From Candidatus Cryptobacteroides intestinavium (GTDB lineage: Bacteria > Bacteroidota > Bacteroidia > Bacteroidales > UBA932), in the NCBI GenBank assembly GCA_017694845.1, contig JADIMI010000067.1:1-64000 (forward strand): a DNA stretch of 64,000 bases, read 5' to 3'. The position numbers were made by a program, and so were the translations under genes. Under the pieces are notes generated by a model. The model searched no databases. It had not been told where the DNA came from and saw only the letters and a list, made by a program, of their open reading frames with translations. Below, one piece after another: positions 6,212 through 16,460 of the stretch. The number at the start of each line of letters is the position of its first letter. The stretch's first letter is position 1.

Positions 6212-8341
6212 ATGGCTGAAAAGAAAATCACCGGAGTACAGACAGAGAATACAATCGGAAAGGACAGCAGGGTCAGCAGGATACTCAAGTTCATCTATCG
6301 GCTGTTCCTTGTGGCCGCGTTCATCGTAATAGGCAAGATAATCTATATCCAGCTGTTCTATCAGCCTGACCCGCGGTTCCAGAAGGCACTGACTCCAAGG
6401 GCCAAGAAGGAAGTGACAGATCCGGTCAGGGGATCCATCCTGGCGGAAGACGGACGGCTGCTGGCAGTGTCGGTGCCTATGTACCAGATATATATGGACT
6501 GCACTGTACGCAAGGCAGAGTTCGATGAGGACGGAGAGAAAGGAGCGGAAGAAAACCAGGAATGGCTGGGGAAGGCGAAGAAGCTTGCCGCAGGGCTGGC
6601 CGGCATATACGGAGACCTGAGCGCCGACCAGTATTACAGGCTCATAGCCAGGGGCCGGGTGAACAACAGGAAATACGAGAAGATCGGATTCCCCGTAGAC
6701 CACGCGACCCTCCAGAAGCTGAAAGAACTGCCTCTGTTCAACGAGGCCAGCTACCGCGGAGGGATGATAGTCAAGAAGATAGACACACGGAGATACCCTT
6801 ACGGGTCACTGGCGCGAAGGACTATCGGCAGTGTACGGGACAACAACGACAAGAACAGCCTGATAGGGATCGAAGGGAAATACGACTACGCCCTGCATGG
6901 TTCAGAAGGAGTGGAATGGCAGCAGAAAAGCGATGCCCACGGCTGGATACGCGACTATGACAGCACCATCGTGAAGGTACGGGACGGCTATGACATCAGG
7001 ACTACAATCGATATAGACATCCAGGACATAGTGGACTATTCCATCAAGAAGAGGATGATGGAGAACGACAATATAGAAGGGGGTTGCGCGATAGTGATGG
7101 ATGTGAAGACCGGAGCGATCCGGGCTATGGTCAACCTCAAGAAAGACGAGGACGGGATACCGAGAGAAAGCTACAACTACGCAATAGGACGCGCCGGTGC
7201 TCCGGGATCGGTATTCAAGCTCGCGACACTGATGACCCTTCTTGAAGACGGGAAGATCAGGTCGCTCGAAGAGACCGTCCCGACATATAAGGGAATATGG
7301 AAATACCAGACAGGGAAGACCACGACCACGTTCAGGGATGAATATCTGCAGAAATGGCCGGATGACAAGATAAGCATACTGGACGGGTTCAAGATATCCT
7401 CCAACAACGTGTTCAGGATGCTGGCCTGCAGATATTACGAGGAAAACCCGAAGAGATTCACCGACAAGCTGTCGGAATACAAGTTCACCGAAGCCTTCGA
7501 CTTCGACCTCATAGGACTTGCCCGTCCTGTAGTGGTGACCCCTGACCAGCAGGCCTGGAGCGGAACGGCCCTGCCATCTATCGCTATCGGGTACACGGTA
7601 CAGGAGACTCCCCTGCACATAGCGACATTCTATAATGCAGTTGCGAACAAGGGCAAGATGATGAAGCCGTATCTGGTGGAGGCGTTCGAGCAGAACGGGG
7701 TGGTGAAAGAAAAGTTCGGCCCGACCATACTCAACGGGTCGATCTGCTCCAGAGCCACCGCGGACACCCTTACAAGAGCCCTTATGACTGTGGTCCGGGA
7801 AGGCACAGGACGCGGGCTGAAGGACGCCAGATGCCAGGTGGCAGGCAAGACAGGCACAGCCCAGATGACTTTCGTGACAAAGGTGAACGGGAAGGACAAG
7901 GTAGTGTACAAGGACAGCCAGGGCAACAGGATGCATCAGGCGACATTCGTTGGATTTTTCCCGGCAGATGCGCCCAAGTATACTGCAATAGTGGTCCTGT
8001 ACTCGAAACTCGGGAAGAGCAATCTGTACGGAGCCTTCTCCATACCTGCATTCAAGAACATAGTGGATGAGATATATGCCCTCGAGGACGGCATCTGGGG
8101 AGAAGAGATAAAGGAGACCGGGAACATGCCCCGCATGGAAGCGAAAGCGACAAACGAGGCGGACTACGGTCTCGGAGAAGTCCCTGAAGTGGGAGGGATG
8201 GGGCTGAGAGATGCGATATATACCATAGAAAACTGCGGATACCGCTGTTCCTTTGATGGTACCGGGCTCGTGGCGCACCAGAGTCCGGCCGCAGGAAGCA
8301 GAAAAGACAAGGGGACGACAGTGCACATAAAACTGGAATAA
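6212..8341 (+). CDS. ftsI: Division transpeptidase, class B penicillin-binding protein (FtsI/PBP2-type) with PASTA domain
   Basis: 709 residues with an N-terminal membrane anchor (about 28-50), a PBP-dimer domain (about 65-240) and a transpeptidase domain. Active-site motifs are S333-x-x-K336 (GSVFK), S396-S397-N398, and K546-T-G (AGKTGTAQ). The last 65 residues form a PASTA-like domain (VPEVGGMGLRDAIYTIENCG). The enzyme cross-links septal peptidoglycan in the periplasm together with FtsW. It sits 10 bp after ftsL and 4 bp before murE. The C-terminal PASTA unit is usual for this gene in Bacteroidetes. Confidence 0.95.
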   Translation: MAEKKITGVQTENTIGKDSRVSRILKFIYRLFLVAAFIVIGKIIYIQLFYQPDPRFQKALTPRAKKEVTDPVRGSILAEDGRLLAVSVPMYQIYMDCTVRKAEFDEDGEKGAEENQEWLGKAKKLAAGLAGIYGDLSADQYYRLIARGRVNNRKYEKIGFPVDHATLQKLKELPLFNEASYRGGMIVKKIDTRRYPYGSLARRTIGSVRDNNDKNSLIGIEGKYDYALHGSEGVEWQQKSDAHGWIRDYDSTIVKVRDGYDIRTTIDIDIQDIVDYSIKKRMMENDNIEGGCAIVMDVKTGAIRAMVNLKKDEDGIPRESYNYAIGRAGAPGSVFKLATLMTLLEDGKIRSLEETVPTYKGIWKYQTGKTTTTFRDEYLQKWPDDKISILDGFKISSNNVFRMLACRYYEENPKRFTDKLSEYKFTEAFDFDLIGLARPVVVTPDQQAWSGTALPSIAIGYTVQETPLHIATFYNAVANKGKMMKPYLVEAFEQNGVVKEKFGPTILNGSICSRATADTLTRALMTVVREGTGRGLKDARCQVAGKTGTAQMTFVTKVNGKDKVVYKDSQGNRMHQATFVGFFPADAPKYTAIVVLYSKLGKSNLYGAFSIPAFKNIVDEIYALEDGIWGEEIKETGNMPRMEAKATNEADYGLGEVPEVGGMGLRDAIYTIENCGYRCSFDGTGLVAHQSPAAGSRKDKGTTVHIKLE

Positions 8342-8345
8342 GGAA

Positions 8346-9812
8346 ATGACGCTTGAAAAGATAATATCAGGATGCGGCATTACCGCTGTCGACGGAGACT
8401 GCGGCAGAGAAGTGACATCCATTACATGTGACTCGCGCAGAGTGACGGACGGCTCGCTGTTCATAGCCGTGAAAGGGTTCTCCGTCGACGGGCACTCATA
8501 TATCGGCAAGGCTGTCGAGGCAGGGGCAGCGGCGATAATATACGAAGAGAGCGATGCGGCAGAGCCGTTCATAGGCACCGCAGGCGCCACATTCGTCAAA
8601 GTAGAATCATCAAGATACGCCACCGCCATCGCCGCCGCCAACTTCTACGGCAACCCATCCCGGAAGCTCACACTTGTGGGTATAACCGGCACAAACGGCA
8701 AGACCACCACGGTCACTCTGCTATACAGGATGTTCACGGCAATGGGCTACAGCTGCGGGCTGCTGTCCACCATCGCCAACTATGTGGGAAGCAGATGCTA
8801 TGAGGCCATCAACACTACATCCGACCCGGTCACCATCAATTCACTGCTGGCGCAGATGGTCGAGGCAGGCTGCCAATGGTGCTTTATGGAGGTAAGCTCC
8901 ATCGGCATTGTCCAGGACAGGGTGGCCGGACTTGAATTCAAGGCAGGGATATTCTCCAACCTCACCCACGACCATCTGGACTATCACAAGACATTTGCAG
9001 AATACCTCAGATGCAAGAAAATGTTCTTTGACGGTCTGCCGGAAGATGCATTCGCGATAACCAACATAGATGACCGCAACGGGATGGTGATGGTGCAGAA
9101 CACCAGGGCCTCTGTGGTCACATATTCATTGAGAAGCATTGCCGACCACAACGCCAGGATCATGGAGGAGAGCTTTGACGGGATGCTGCTCAAAATAGAT
9201 GGCCGCGAGGCCTGGACAAGCCTGATCGGACAGCACAACGCCTATAACATACTGGCGATATATACAACCGCAGTCACTCTCGGGGCCGACCCGGACGAAG
9301 TCCTTGTGGCCATCAGCAGGCTGAAGTCTGCACCGGGACGGCTGGAGAACCATCGCGGGCCGCGCGGTCTGTCAGTGGTGATAGACTACGCCCACACTCC
9401 TGATGCCCTGGAGAACGTGCTGAAGACCCTCAGGGAGATCGCCCCCGAAAGGACACTGATATGCGTCTTCGGCTGCGGCGGAGACAGGGACAGGAGCAAG
9501 AGGCCGGAGATGGGCCGGATAGCCGAAAGACTGGCCGACCGTATCATTGTCACCTCCGACAACAGCCGGACAGAGCGGACAGCCGACATAATGGATGAAA
9601 TCAAGGGAGGGATGACAGCTTCAGGGCTTTCCAGAAGTCTCTTCATTGAAGACCGTGAACAGGCCATACGTACCGCGATAATGACAGCTCCCGACAAGGC
9701 GACCATACTGCTGGCAGGCAAAGGACACGAGACCTACCAGATAACAGGGACAGAAAAAAGGCACTTCGATGAGAAAGAGATTGTCGATGGAGTCTTCAAA
9801 GGGATGGAATAA
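8346..9812 (+). CDS. murE: UDP-N-acetylmuramoyl-tripeptide synthetase MurE
   Basis: 488 residues with the three Mur-ligase domains: a UDP-binding N-terminal part (SCDSRRVTDGSLFIA type), an ATP-binding central domain with GITGTNGKTTTV at about 112-123, and a C-terminal domain with DYAHTPDALENVL. MurE adds the third amino acid of the stem peptide, meso-diaminopimelate in most Gram-negatives. The DNSRTE segment near 400 resembles the DAP-specific DNPR motif but with Ser for Pro, so the amino acid is likely DAP rather than certain. murF is absent from the cluster. Confidence 0.95.
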   Translation: MTLEKIISGCGITAVDGDCGREVTSITCDSRRVTDGSLFIAVKGFSVDGHSYIGKAVEAGAAAIIYEESDAAEPFIGTAGATFVKVESSRYATAIAAANFYGNPSRKLTLVGITGTNGKTTTVTLLYRMFTAMGYSCGLLSTIANYVGSRCYEAINTTSDPVTINSLLAQMVEAGCQWCFMEVSSIGIVQDRVAGLEFKAGIFSNLTHDHLDYHKTFAEYLRCKKMFFDGLPEDAFAITNIDDRNGMVMVQNTRASVVTYSLRSIADHNARIMEESFDGMLLKIDGREAWTSLIGQHNAYNILAIYTTAVTLGADPDEVLVAISRLKSAPGRLENHRGPRGLSVVIDYAHTPDALENVLKTLREIAPERTLICVFGCGGDRDRSKRPEMGRIAERLADRIIVTSDNSRTERTADIMDEIKGGMTASGLSRSLFIEDREQAIRTAIMTAPDKATILLAGKGHETYQITGTEKRHFDEKEIVDGVFKGME

Positions 9813-9842
9813 GACAATTTACACAGAAGAATCTACAGAGCT

Positions 9843-11126
9843 ATGATATACCATTTGTTCCAGAGCCTGAAGGAATATGACATCCCCGGACAGGGGTTGA
9901 TGACCTATCTGTCGTTCAGGGCCATCTTCGCCAGCATAACGGCTATGCTTGTAGCCGTCTTTGCCGGGAAGCGCATCATCAGATGGCTCCAGAAAAGACA
10001 GATAGGGGAAGAGATCCGCGACCTGGGACTTGAAGGACAGATGCAGAAGAAGGGCACCCCGACCATGGGAGGCATAATAATAATAATATCGATACTGTCC
10101 GGAGTCCTTCTTTTCGCCGACCTCACGAACATCTATATCATACTGCTGCTCATCACGACAGTATGGCTCGGAGGGCTGGGATTCACGGATGACTACATAA
10201 AGGTGTTCAGGCACAACAAGGAAGGGCTCAGCGAGAAGGCAAAGCTCATAGCGCAGATAATGCTGGGTCTCGCCATCGGACTGACAGTCTGCTTCAGCGG
10301 GGACATTGTGGTGAGGGAGAAGGTGGAATCACCGGAAACATCCGCTGTCACACGGGTGGACAGCCACGCACCGGCAGCGTCATCCGAGGCCGCGCAGGAG
10401 CATGACGTAATAAAGAGCACAAAGACCACTATCCCGTTCATCAAGAACCACGAATTCGACTACAAATGGCTCTCCCCTTTCAAAGGGACATTCGGATGGT
10501 ACTGCAGATGGGCCATCTACGTGCTGATGATCGTGATAGTGATAACCGCCTGCTCCAACGGGACCAACCTCACCGATGGGCTCGACGGGCTTTCGACCGG
10601 AACATCCGCCATCGCAGGGGTGGTGCTCGGAATCTTTGCATGGCTTTCCGGCAATGTAATCAACGCAGACTATCTCAATATCATGTATATCCCGGGGACA
10701 GGGGAGATCGCTGTATTCATGGCGGCATTCGTCGGGGCTCTGATCGGATTCCTGTGGTATAACTCGTTCCCCGCACAGGTATTCATGGGAGACACCGGGT
10801 CCCTCGCCATCGGAGGCATCATAGGAGTCTGCGCCATCCTTATCAGAAAAGAGCTCCTGCTGCCGGTACTGTGCGGGGTCTTCTTTGTCGAAAGCCTGTC
10901 CGTGCTGATGCAGAGATTCTATTTCAAATATACAAAGAAGAAATACGGTACAGGCCGGAGGATATTCAAGATGGCTCCGCTGCACCATCATTTCCAGAAA
11001 GAAGGGATACCGGCACTGATACAGGTCCCGAAAAGAGGCCTGCCGGAAGCCAAGATAACCGTCAGGTTCTGGATAATAGGGATAATACTCGCCGTCATAA
11101 CGATCGCAATGCTGAAGATCAGATAG
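9843..11126 (+). CDS. mraY: Phospho-N-acetylmuramoyl-pentapeptide-transferase MraY
   Basis: 427 residues, about ten membrane helices. MraY motifs are KKGTPTMGGI, GFTDDYIKV, NGTNLTDGLDGL (catalytic and Mg-binding aspartates) and the APLHHHFQ motif near the end. It joins phospho-MurNAc-pentapeptide to undecaprenyl phosphate to make lipid I in the inner membrane. It is longer than the E. coli protein (360) because of a polar insert at about 155-205 (VESPETSAVTRVDSHAPA); such an insert is usual in Bacteroidetes. It lies between murE and murD. Confidence 0.96.
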   Translation: MIYHLFQSLKEYDIPGQGLMTYLSFRAIFASITAMLVAVFAGKRIIRWLQKRQIGEEIRDLGLEGQMQKKGTPTMGGIIIIISILSGVLLFADLTNIYIILLLITTVWLGGLGFTDDYIKVFRHNKEGLSEKAKLIAQIMLGLAIGLTVCFSGDIVVREKVESPETSAVTRVDSHAPAASSEAAQEHDVIKSTKTTIPFIKNHEFDYKWLSPFKGTFGWYCRWAIYVLMIVIVITACSNGTNLTDGLDGLSTGTSAIAGVVLGIFAWLSGNVINADYLNIMYIPGTGEIAVFMAAFVGALIGFLWYNSFPAQVFMGDTGSLAIGGIIGVCAILIRKELLLPVLCGVFFVESLSVLMQRFYFKYTKKKYGTGRRIFKMAPLHHHFQKEGIPALIQVPKRGLPEAKITVRFWIIGIILAVITIAMLKIR

Positions 11127-11187
11127 GCTCAGCCTGCGACACGGATATGGCGGATGAAAATATGAGAATGATAAAAACAGCAATACA

Positions 11188-12522
11188 ATGTCTAGGATCG
11201 TAATACTTGGTGGAGGGGAAAGCGGTACAGGTGCCGCAGTCCTTGCAAAGGTGAAAGGTTTCGATGTCTTCCTCTCGGACAAAGGCGAGATCGCTCCTGA
11301 ATATGTGGAGATGCTCCGCAAATGGGACATTCCGTTCGAGAGCGGGCAGCATACCGAATCCATGATACTTGATGCGGATGAAGTCATCAAGAGCCCCGGC
11401 ATCCCGCTTACCGCACCGATAGTGAAAGAGATAATGGATGCAGGCATACACATCATCTCCGAGATCGAATTCGCAGGCAGATACGATGATGCAAAGAAGA
11501 TATGCATTACCGGGAGCAACGGCAAGACTACCACGACATCCCTGATATATTATCTGCTCCAGCAGGCCGGGCTCGATGTGGGGCTGGGAGGAAACATCGG
11601 CAGGAGCTACGCATATCAGGTCGCCACCGGCCATCACGATATCTATGTACTTGAAATCAGCAGTTTCCAGCTGGACAATATGTATGATTTCAAGGCAGAC
11701 ATCGCCATAATCACCAACATCACTCCCGACCATCTGGACAGGTACGACCACAGCATAGAGAAATACGCAATGGCCAAGTTCCGCATCACCAGGAACATGG
11801 ACAAGGATGACTGCTTCATATTCTGCTCCGATGATGAGATCACCATCAGACATCTGGACCAGATCGTCATCAAGGCGAAGATGCTTCCTTTCTCCCAGAA
11901 GAAGGAGGTCAGGGAAGGAGCCTTCCTCAGGGGGGACAGAATGGTTGTCCGCGTCGGGGATGATGAATGCGATATGTTCCTGAAGGAACTTGCACTCGGC
12001 GGGAAGCACAATGTATACAACTCCATGGCCGCGGCCATTGCAGGCAAGGTGATGGACATTGACAATGATGACATCCGCCGCAGCCTGTCATCGTTCCAGG
12101 CGGTAGAGCACAGGCTCGAGAAGGTAATGAGCATAAAGGATGTCCTCTATATCAACGATTCCAAGGCGACAAACGTAGATGCGGCATGGTATGCGCTGGA
12201 GTGCCAGGACAGGCCTGTCGTATGGATCGTCGGAGGCACAGACAAGGGCAATGACTATTCAGTGCTCCTCGACCTTGCCCGCGAGAAGGTAAAGGCCATG
12301 ATATGCATGGGGCTGGACAACAGGAAATTCCACGAGTCCTTCAAAGGCATAGTACCTGAAATCCACGATGTCACATCGGCAGAGGATGCGGTCAGACTGG
12401 CCAGCAGGATAGCGGCGGCAGGAGATGTGGTCCTGCTCTCGCCTTGCTGCGCAAGTTTCGATCTGTTCAAGAACTACGAAGACAGGGGGAAGAAATTCAA
12501 GGAGGCGGTACGCAATCTGTAA
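11188..12522 (+). CDS. murD: UDP-N-acetylmuramoylalanine--D-glutamate ligase MurD
   Basis: 444 residues, usual length. It starts MSRIVILGGGESGTGAAVLA, the Rossmann-like UDP-binding domain, followed by the ATP loop GSNGKTTTTSL (about 110) and the C-terminal ligase domain with ESFKGIVPEI and SPCCASFDLFKNYEDRGKKF, the latter typical of MurD. The enzyme adds D-glutamate to UDP-MurNAc-L-Ala in the cytoplasm. The 61-bp gap after mraY holds no clear site. Confidence 0.96.
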   Translation: MSRIVILGGGESGTGAAVLAKVKGFDVFLSDKGEIAPEYVEMLRKWDIPFESGQHTESMILDADEVIKSPGIPLTAPIVKEIMDAGIHIISEIEFAGRYDDAKKICITGSNGKTTTTSLIYYLLQQAGLDVGLGGNIGRSYAYQVATGHHDIYVLEISSFQLDNMYDFKADIAIITNITPDHLDRYDHSIEKYAMAKFRITRNMDKDDCFIFCSDDEITIRHLDQIVIKAKMLPFSQKKEVREGAFLRGDRMVVRVGDDECDMFLKELALGGKHNVYNSMAAAIAGKVMDIDNDDIRRSLSSFQAVEHRLEKVMSIKDVLYINDSKATNVDAAWYALECQDRPVVWIVGGTDKGNDYSVLLDLAREKVKAMICMGLDNRKFHESFKGIVPEIHDVTSAEDAVRLASRIAAAGDVVLLSPCCASFDLFKNYEDRGKKFKEAVRNL

Positions 12523-12536
12523 CAACCGGACATAAA

Positions 12537-13910
12537 ATGACAAGAAGCGCTACAGAAAACAAGGGTATATGGAACTGGATCGACAGGATTCAGGGAGACA
12601 AGGTGATCTGGATGATTCTAATCCTGCTCATCCTGTATTCTACTGTCACAATCTTTTCATCCACATCCCAGCTGGCGACTCTGGAGACCAGCAGGCTGGA
12701 CATCTTCCTGGAGCAGATAATCACTGTCGGCATCGGTATGGCGATAGTGTTCTTCTGCTATTTCTGCCTGAGGATAGGCTGGATCCGGGTCCTGTCCCAG
12801 CTCGGATTCTTCGTCTCGGCCGTGCTGCTGCTGATGCTCCTCTTCCGGATCGGTACCGTAGAACTCAACAACGCGGTCAGGATCATAATGATCGGGAAGC
12901 TGCAGCTGAATGTCTATGAATTCGTCAAGATATTCATGATCGTCTATCTTGCGTGGGCGATACACGCCTACAAGAGCGGATCATTCTGGATAGCAGACCA
13001 GCTTGCCGCCCGTTCCAGGCATCTGGCCTTCCTGGCCAGGGCCGGCTGGAAAAGGATAATATACATTTACATACCCATCATATTCGTGACTCTGTGCATA
13101 ATGGAAGGAGGGTTCTCGAGCGCTATGTTCATCGGCACGATAATGATAGCCACAATCCTGATCGGAGGCGTCCCGGTCAAAGACATAGCGATACTTGTGG
13201 CCGCCGGCATCATAGCGATAGGAGGGAGCTATATGCTGTATAAAGTATCGGGAGAAAAGATAATGGCCGGGAGATGGACGACTGTCGAGAGCCGCATCGG
13301 GAGACTGTTCAACCCGCAGCCTGCCGACGAACTTGTGGAAGGCACGAAGGAATGGAGGGAACACATAGATGACATCAGGCAGCCGGAAGGAGCCAAGATA
13401 GCGATAAAGGAGGGAGGGATGTTCGGGAAAGGCCCGGGCAAAAGCACCCAGAAATATTCAGTGGCACTGATATTCAGTGACTATATGTTCAGCTTCATCA
13501 TCGAGGAATACGGGCTGATATTCGGAGCCATACCTCTCATCGTCCTTTATATCAGCCTGCTCGCAAGGGGGTCTCTGATAGTGAGATACTGCGACAATGA
13601 ATATGCGAAGACCGTTATCGCCGGACTGACCCTGGTGATCGCGGCGCAGGCGATGATGCATATGTTCATCAATGTCGGACTCGGGCCTCTGACAGGTCAG
13701 ACCCTGCCTATGATAAGCCATGGTAACAGTTCGTTCATCGCTTTCAGTATAGCGTTCGGCATTCTCCTTTCCATCAGCAAGATGGCGAAGAAGAAAATCG
13801 ACCAGGCGACAAGGGAGGCAGAGTCGCTGATAGCAGAGAGCTGCCCGGCAGAGACATCCGCATCCGAAGATGGAACAGAGCCGGCTGAATCCGGACAGCA
13901 GACAGTATAA
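12537..13910 (+). CDS. ftsW: FtsW/RodA/SpoVE-type peptidoglycan polymerase (FtsW)
   Basis: 457 residues with about ten membrane helices (SEDS family). The start at 12537 follows the murD stop by 14 bp; an upstream in-frame ATG lies inside murD. Family marks are the large periplasmic loop (about 250-320, with QPEGAKIAIKEGGMFGKGPGKS) and the near-C-terminal GLGPLTGQTLPMISHGNSS signature. FtsW polymerises glycan strands at the septum in a complex with the neighbouring transpeptidase. The Glu/Ser/Pro-rich tail after about 425 (AEESCPAETS type) is probably disordered. Confidence 0.95.
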   Translation: MTRSATENKGIWNWIDRIQGDKVIWMILILLILYSTVTIFSSTSQLATLETSRLDIFLEQIITVGIGMAIVFFCYFCLRIGWIRVLSQLGFFVSAVLLLMLLFRIGTVELNNAVRIIMIGKLQLNVYEFVKIFMIVYLAWAIHAYKSGSFWIADQLAARSRHLAFLARAGWKRIIYIYIPIIFVTLCIMEGGFSSAMFIGTIMIATILIGGVPVKDIAILVAAGIIAIGGSYMLYKVSGEKIMAGRWTTVESRIGRLFNPQPADELVEGTKEWREHIDDIRQPEGAKIAIKEGGMFGKGPGKSTQKYSVALIFSDYMFSFIIEEYGLIFGAIPLIVLYISLLARGSLIVRYCDNEYAKTVIAGLTLVIAAQAMMHMFINVGLGPLTGQTLPMISHGNSSFIAFSIAFGILLSISKMAKKKIDQATREAESLIAESCPAETSASEDGTEPAESGQQTV

Positions 13911-13920
13911 CAATACGAAT

Positions 13921-15084
13921 ATGAAAGAATACAGGAAAATAAGGGCCATAGTGAGCGGCGGAGGGACCGGCGGGCATATCTTCCCTGCCCTTTCGATCGC
14001 GGACAGGCTGAAGGAGGTGAATCCGGACAGCGAGATACTGTTTGTCGGGGCGGAGGGGAAGATGGAGATGGAAAAGGTCCCGGCGGCAGGCTATATGATT
14101 GTCGGACTTCCTGTGGCCGGACTGCAGAGACGGCTTGCCGTATCCAATCTCACGCTGCCGTTCAAGCTGCTCAGAAGTCTGTCAATGGCCGGGAAGGTGA
14201 TAGACTCGTTCAGGCCGGACATAGCCATAGGTGTCGGAGGATATGCCAGCGCTCCCCTGCTGTGGATGGCCTCCCGCAAAGGGATTCCGACCCTGATACA
14301 GGAACAGAACGGATTCGCAGGACTTGCCAACAGGATACTCGGGAAAAAGGCCGGCTGCATCTGTACTGCGTATGACAATATGGAGAGATTCTTCCCAGCC
14401 GACAGGATTGTCCTCACCGGCAATCCCATCAGGAAAGACATCGTGCCTGCAGATACGGAGATGCGGGAAGAGGCTCTGAAGTTCTACGGTCTCGATCCGG
14501 GGAAAAGGCATATTTTCATAGTAGGCGGCAGCCTCGGAAGCAGGACCCTGAACAGGTCAGTCATGAAATGGATCGGAGACGGATGCCCTGGAGGAGAAGA
14601 TGTGGAGATCATCTGGCAGTGCGGGAGATACTACAAGGCAGAGGCAGACAGTTTTATGGAAATGCATAGAGAACAGGCCTCCGCGGTGCACCATTCAGAC
14701 TTCATTGCAAGAATGGACCTGGCATACGCAGCCGCGGATGCAGTCGTGTCCCGGTCCGGGGCAAGTTCAGTGTCCGAACTGTGCGCTGCACACAAGGCCG
14801 TGATCTTTGTCCCATCCCCGAATGTGACCGAGGATCACCAGACCCACAACGCAATGGCGCTGGTAGAGAAAGATGCCGCGATCATTGTCAAGGACTGCGA
14901 TGCAGAACAGACACTGATGGACACCGCCTGCAGGCTGGTACACGACCGGGAGAGGATATCATCTCTCGAGAAGAACATCGCCGCACTCGCGAAAAGAGAT
15001 GCAGCGGGAGCGATAGTGGATGAAATATATAAGGTAATACGGAATTCCGGCAGAAGTGCGGACCGGGCCGGTGAAACCATATAG
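13921..15084 (+). CDS. murG: UDP-N-acetylglucosamine--undecaprenyl-pyrophosphoryl-MurNAc-pentapeptide transferase MurG
   Basis: 387 residues. The chosen start (MKEYRKIRAIVSGGGTGGHI) puts the glycine loop SGGGTGGH at residues 9-16, as usual; an ATG at 13870 lies inside ftsW. Other marks are IGVGGYASAPLLW, QEQNGFAG, VGGSLGS and SRSGASSVSELCA, all MurG motifs of the GT-B fold. It makes lipid II from lipid I on the inner face of the membrane. The gene overlaps nothing: murC starts 4 bp after its stop. Confidence 0.96.
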   Translation: MKEYRKIRAIVSGGGTGGHIFPALSIADRLKEVNPDSEILFVGAEGKMEMEKVPAAGYMIVGLPVAGLQRRLAVSNLTLPFKLLRSLSMAGKVIDSFRPDIAIGVGGYASAPLLWMASRKGIPTLIQEQNGFAGLANRILGKKAGCICTAYDNMERFFPADRIVLTGNPIRKDIVPADTEMREEALKFYGLDPGKRHIFIVGGSLGSRTLNRSVMKWIGDGCPGGEDVEIIWQCGRYYKAEADSFMEMHREQASAVHHSDFIARMDLAYAAADAVVSRSGASSVSELCAAHKAVIFVPSPNVTEDHQTHNAMALVEKDAAIIVKDCDAEQTLMDTACRLVHDRERISSLEKNIAALAKRDAAGAIVDEIYKVIRNSGRSADRAGETI

Positions 15085-15088
15085 GGAT

Positions 15089-16459
15089 ATGACATACAGA
15101 GACGTATATTTCATAGGGATAGGCGGCATCGGGATGAGCGCCTTAGCCCGTTACTGCAATTTCAAGGGCTTCAAGGTATCCGGCTACGACAGGACGCCAT
15201 CCGACCTTACCAGAGAACTGGAGAAGGAAGGTATCGCCATACATTACGAAGACAGTGTCAGTGCCATTCCGGAGAATCCGGCCAGTACACTGGTGATATA
15301 CACTCCGGCGATCCCTCATGACATGCAGGAGCTGAAATATGTAAGGGAGCACGGATACAAGGTGATCAAGAGATCAGCAATGCTCGGAGAGATCGCGCGC
15401 GGTCAGAAATGTCTCGCAGTCGCCGGGACACACGGCAAGACCACGACCAGCACATTGCTTGCACATATTCTGACAGCTTCGGGGACAGGGTGTTCCGCAT
15501 TTCTCGGCGGCATATCGAAGAATTACGGTACAAACATGCTGATGAGCCATACCCCTGCCATCGTGGCAGAGGCTGATGAATTCGACCGCTCGTTCCTGCA
15601 GCTGTATCCGGACATAGCGGTGATCACGGCTATGGATGCAGACCATCTGGACATATATTCAGACCTCGACCATGTCAAGGAAGCCTTCAGGGAGTTTGCA
15701 TCACAAGTGTCCGGGACGGTGATAGCAAAGCTCGGGCTCGACATCACCTCCTCGGACACAGGAGCGCGGATATACAGATATTCATACAATGATGCACGGG
15801 CGGATTTCTACGCCGGGAATATCCGCAAGGATGACTGCGGGTACTTCACGTTCGACCTCCACTGGCCGGATGGAACGGTGAAGGACTGCCGGTGCGGGGT
15901 GCCGGGTTGGGTCAATGTGGAAAACAGCATTGCAGCGGCCGCGATCGCCCTTGTCTTCGGGATCAGTCCGGACAGTATCCGCGAGGCGCTTGCCTCTTTC
16001 TCCGGAGTAAAAAGGAGGTTCGACATACATCTCAACACACCATGGTGCTCCTATATAGATGACTATGCCCACCACCCGAAAGAGCTGGAAAGCGCCATCA
16101 GCTCGATACGGGACATTTTCCCGGGCAGGAGACTCACTGCAGTGTTCCAGCCGCATCTGTATACACGTACAAGGGATTTCGCCGATGAGTTCGCCTCGGC
16201 GCTGAGCAAGGTCGACAAGCTGATACTCCTCGACATATACCCGGCAAGGGAGGAACCTCTTCCAGGCATCACTTCCTCGATTATATACGACAAGGTGACA
16301 GCACCGGAGAAAGTCCTCCTCGCAAAGGAGGAACTGATGCCGTATCTCGGCAGGGAAGACATCGACATTCTCGCCACTTTCGGGGCGGGAGACATAGACA
16401 GATTCTGCAGCCCGATCACGGCAATGCTCGAAGAAAGACTGAAGAAAAAAGGGATTTGA
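15089..16459 (+). CDS. murC: UDP-N-acetylmuramate--L-alanine ligase MurC
   Basis: 456 residues. Start MTYRDVYFIGIGGIGMSALA carries the MurC nucleotide loop GIGGIGMS; the ATP loop is GTHGKTTTSTLL (about 120), and FQPHLYTRTRDF and DIYPAREEP are late MurC signatures. It adds L-alanine to UDP-MurNAc, the first stem-peptide step. An in-frame ATG at 15056 lies in murG and is rejected. The next gene begins 1 bp after its stop. Confidence 0.96.
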   Translation: MTYRDVYFIGIGGIGMSALARYCNFKGFKVSGYDRTPSDLTRELEKEGIAIHYEDSVSAIPENPASTLVIYTPAIPHDMQELKYVREHGYKVIKRSAMLGEIARGQKCLAVAGTHGKTTTSTLLAHILTASGTGCSAFLGGISKNYGTNMLMSHTPAIVAEADEFDRSFLQLYPDIAVITAMDADHLDIYSDLDHVKEAFREFASQVSGTVIAKLGLDITSSDTGARIYRYSYNDARADFYAGNIRKDDCGYFTFDLHWPDGTVKDCRCGVPGWVNVENSIAAAAIALVFGISPDSIREALASFSGVKRRFDIHLNTPWCSYIDDYAHHPKELESAISSIRDIFPGRRLTAVFQPHLYTRTRDFADEFASALSKVDKLILLDIYPAREEPLPGITSSIIYDKVTAPEKVLLAKEELMPYLGREDIDILATFGAGDIDRFCSPITAMLEERLKKKGI

Positions 16460-16460
16460 C

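Noticed and set aside
6902..8641. Minus-strand open frame of 579 codons
   Set aside because: Antisense to ftsI and murE, both of which have complete catalytic motifs; no domain is visible in the antisense frame.
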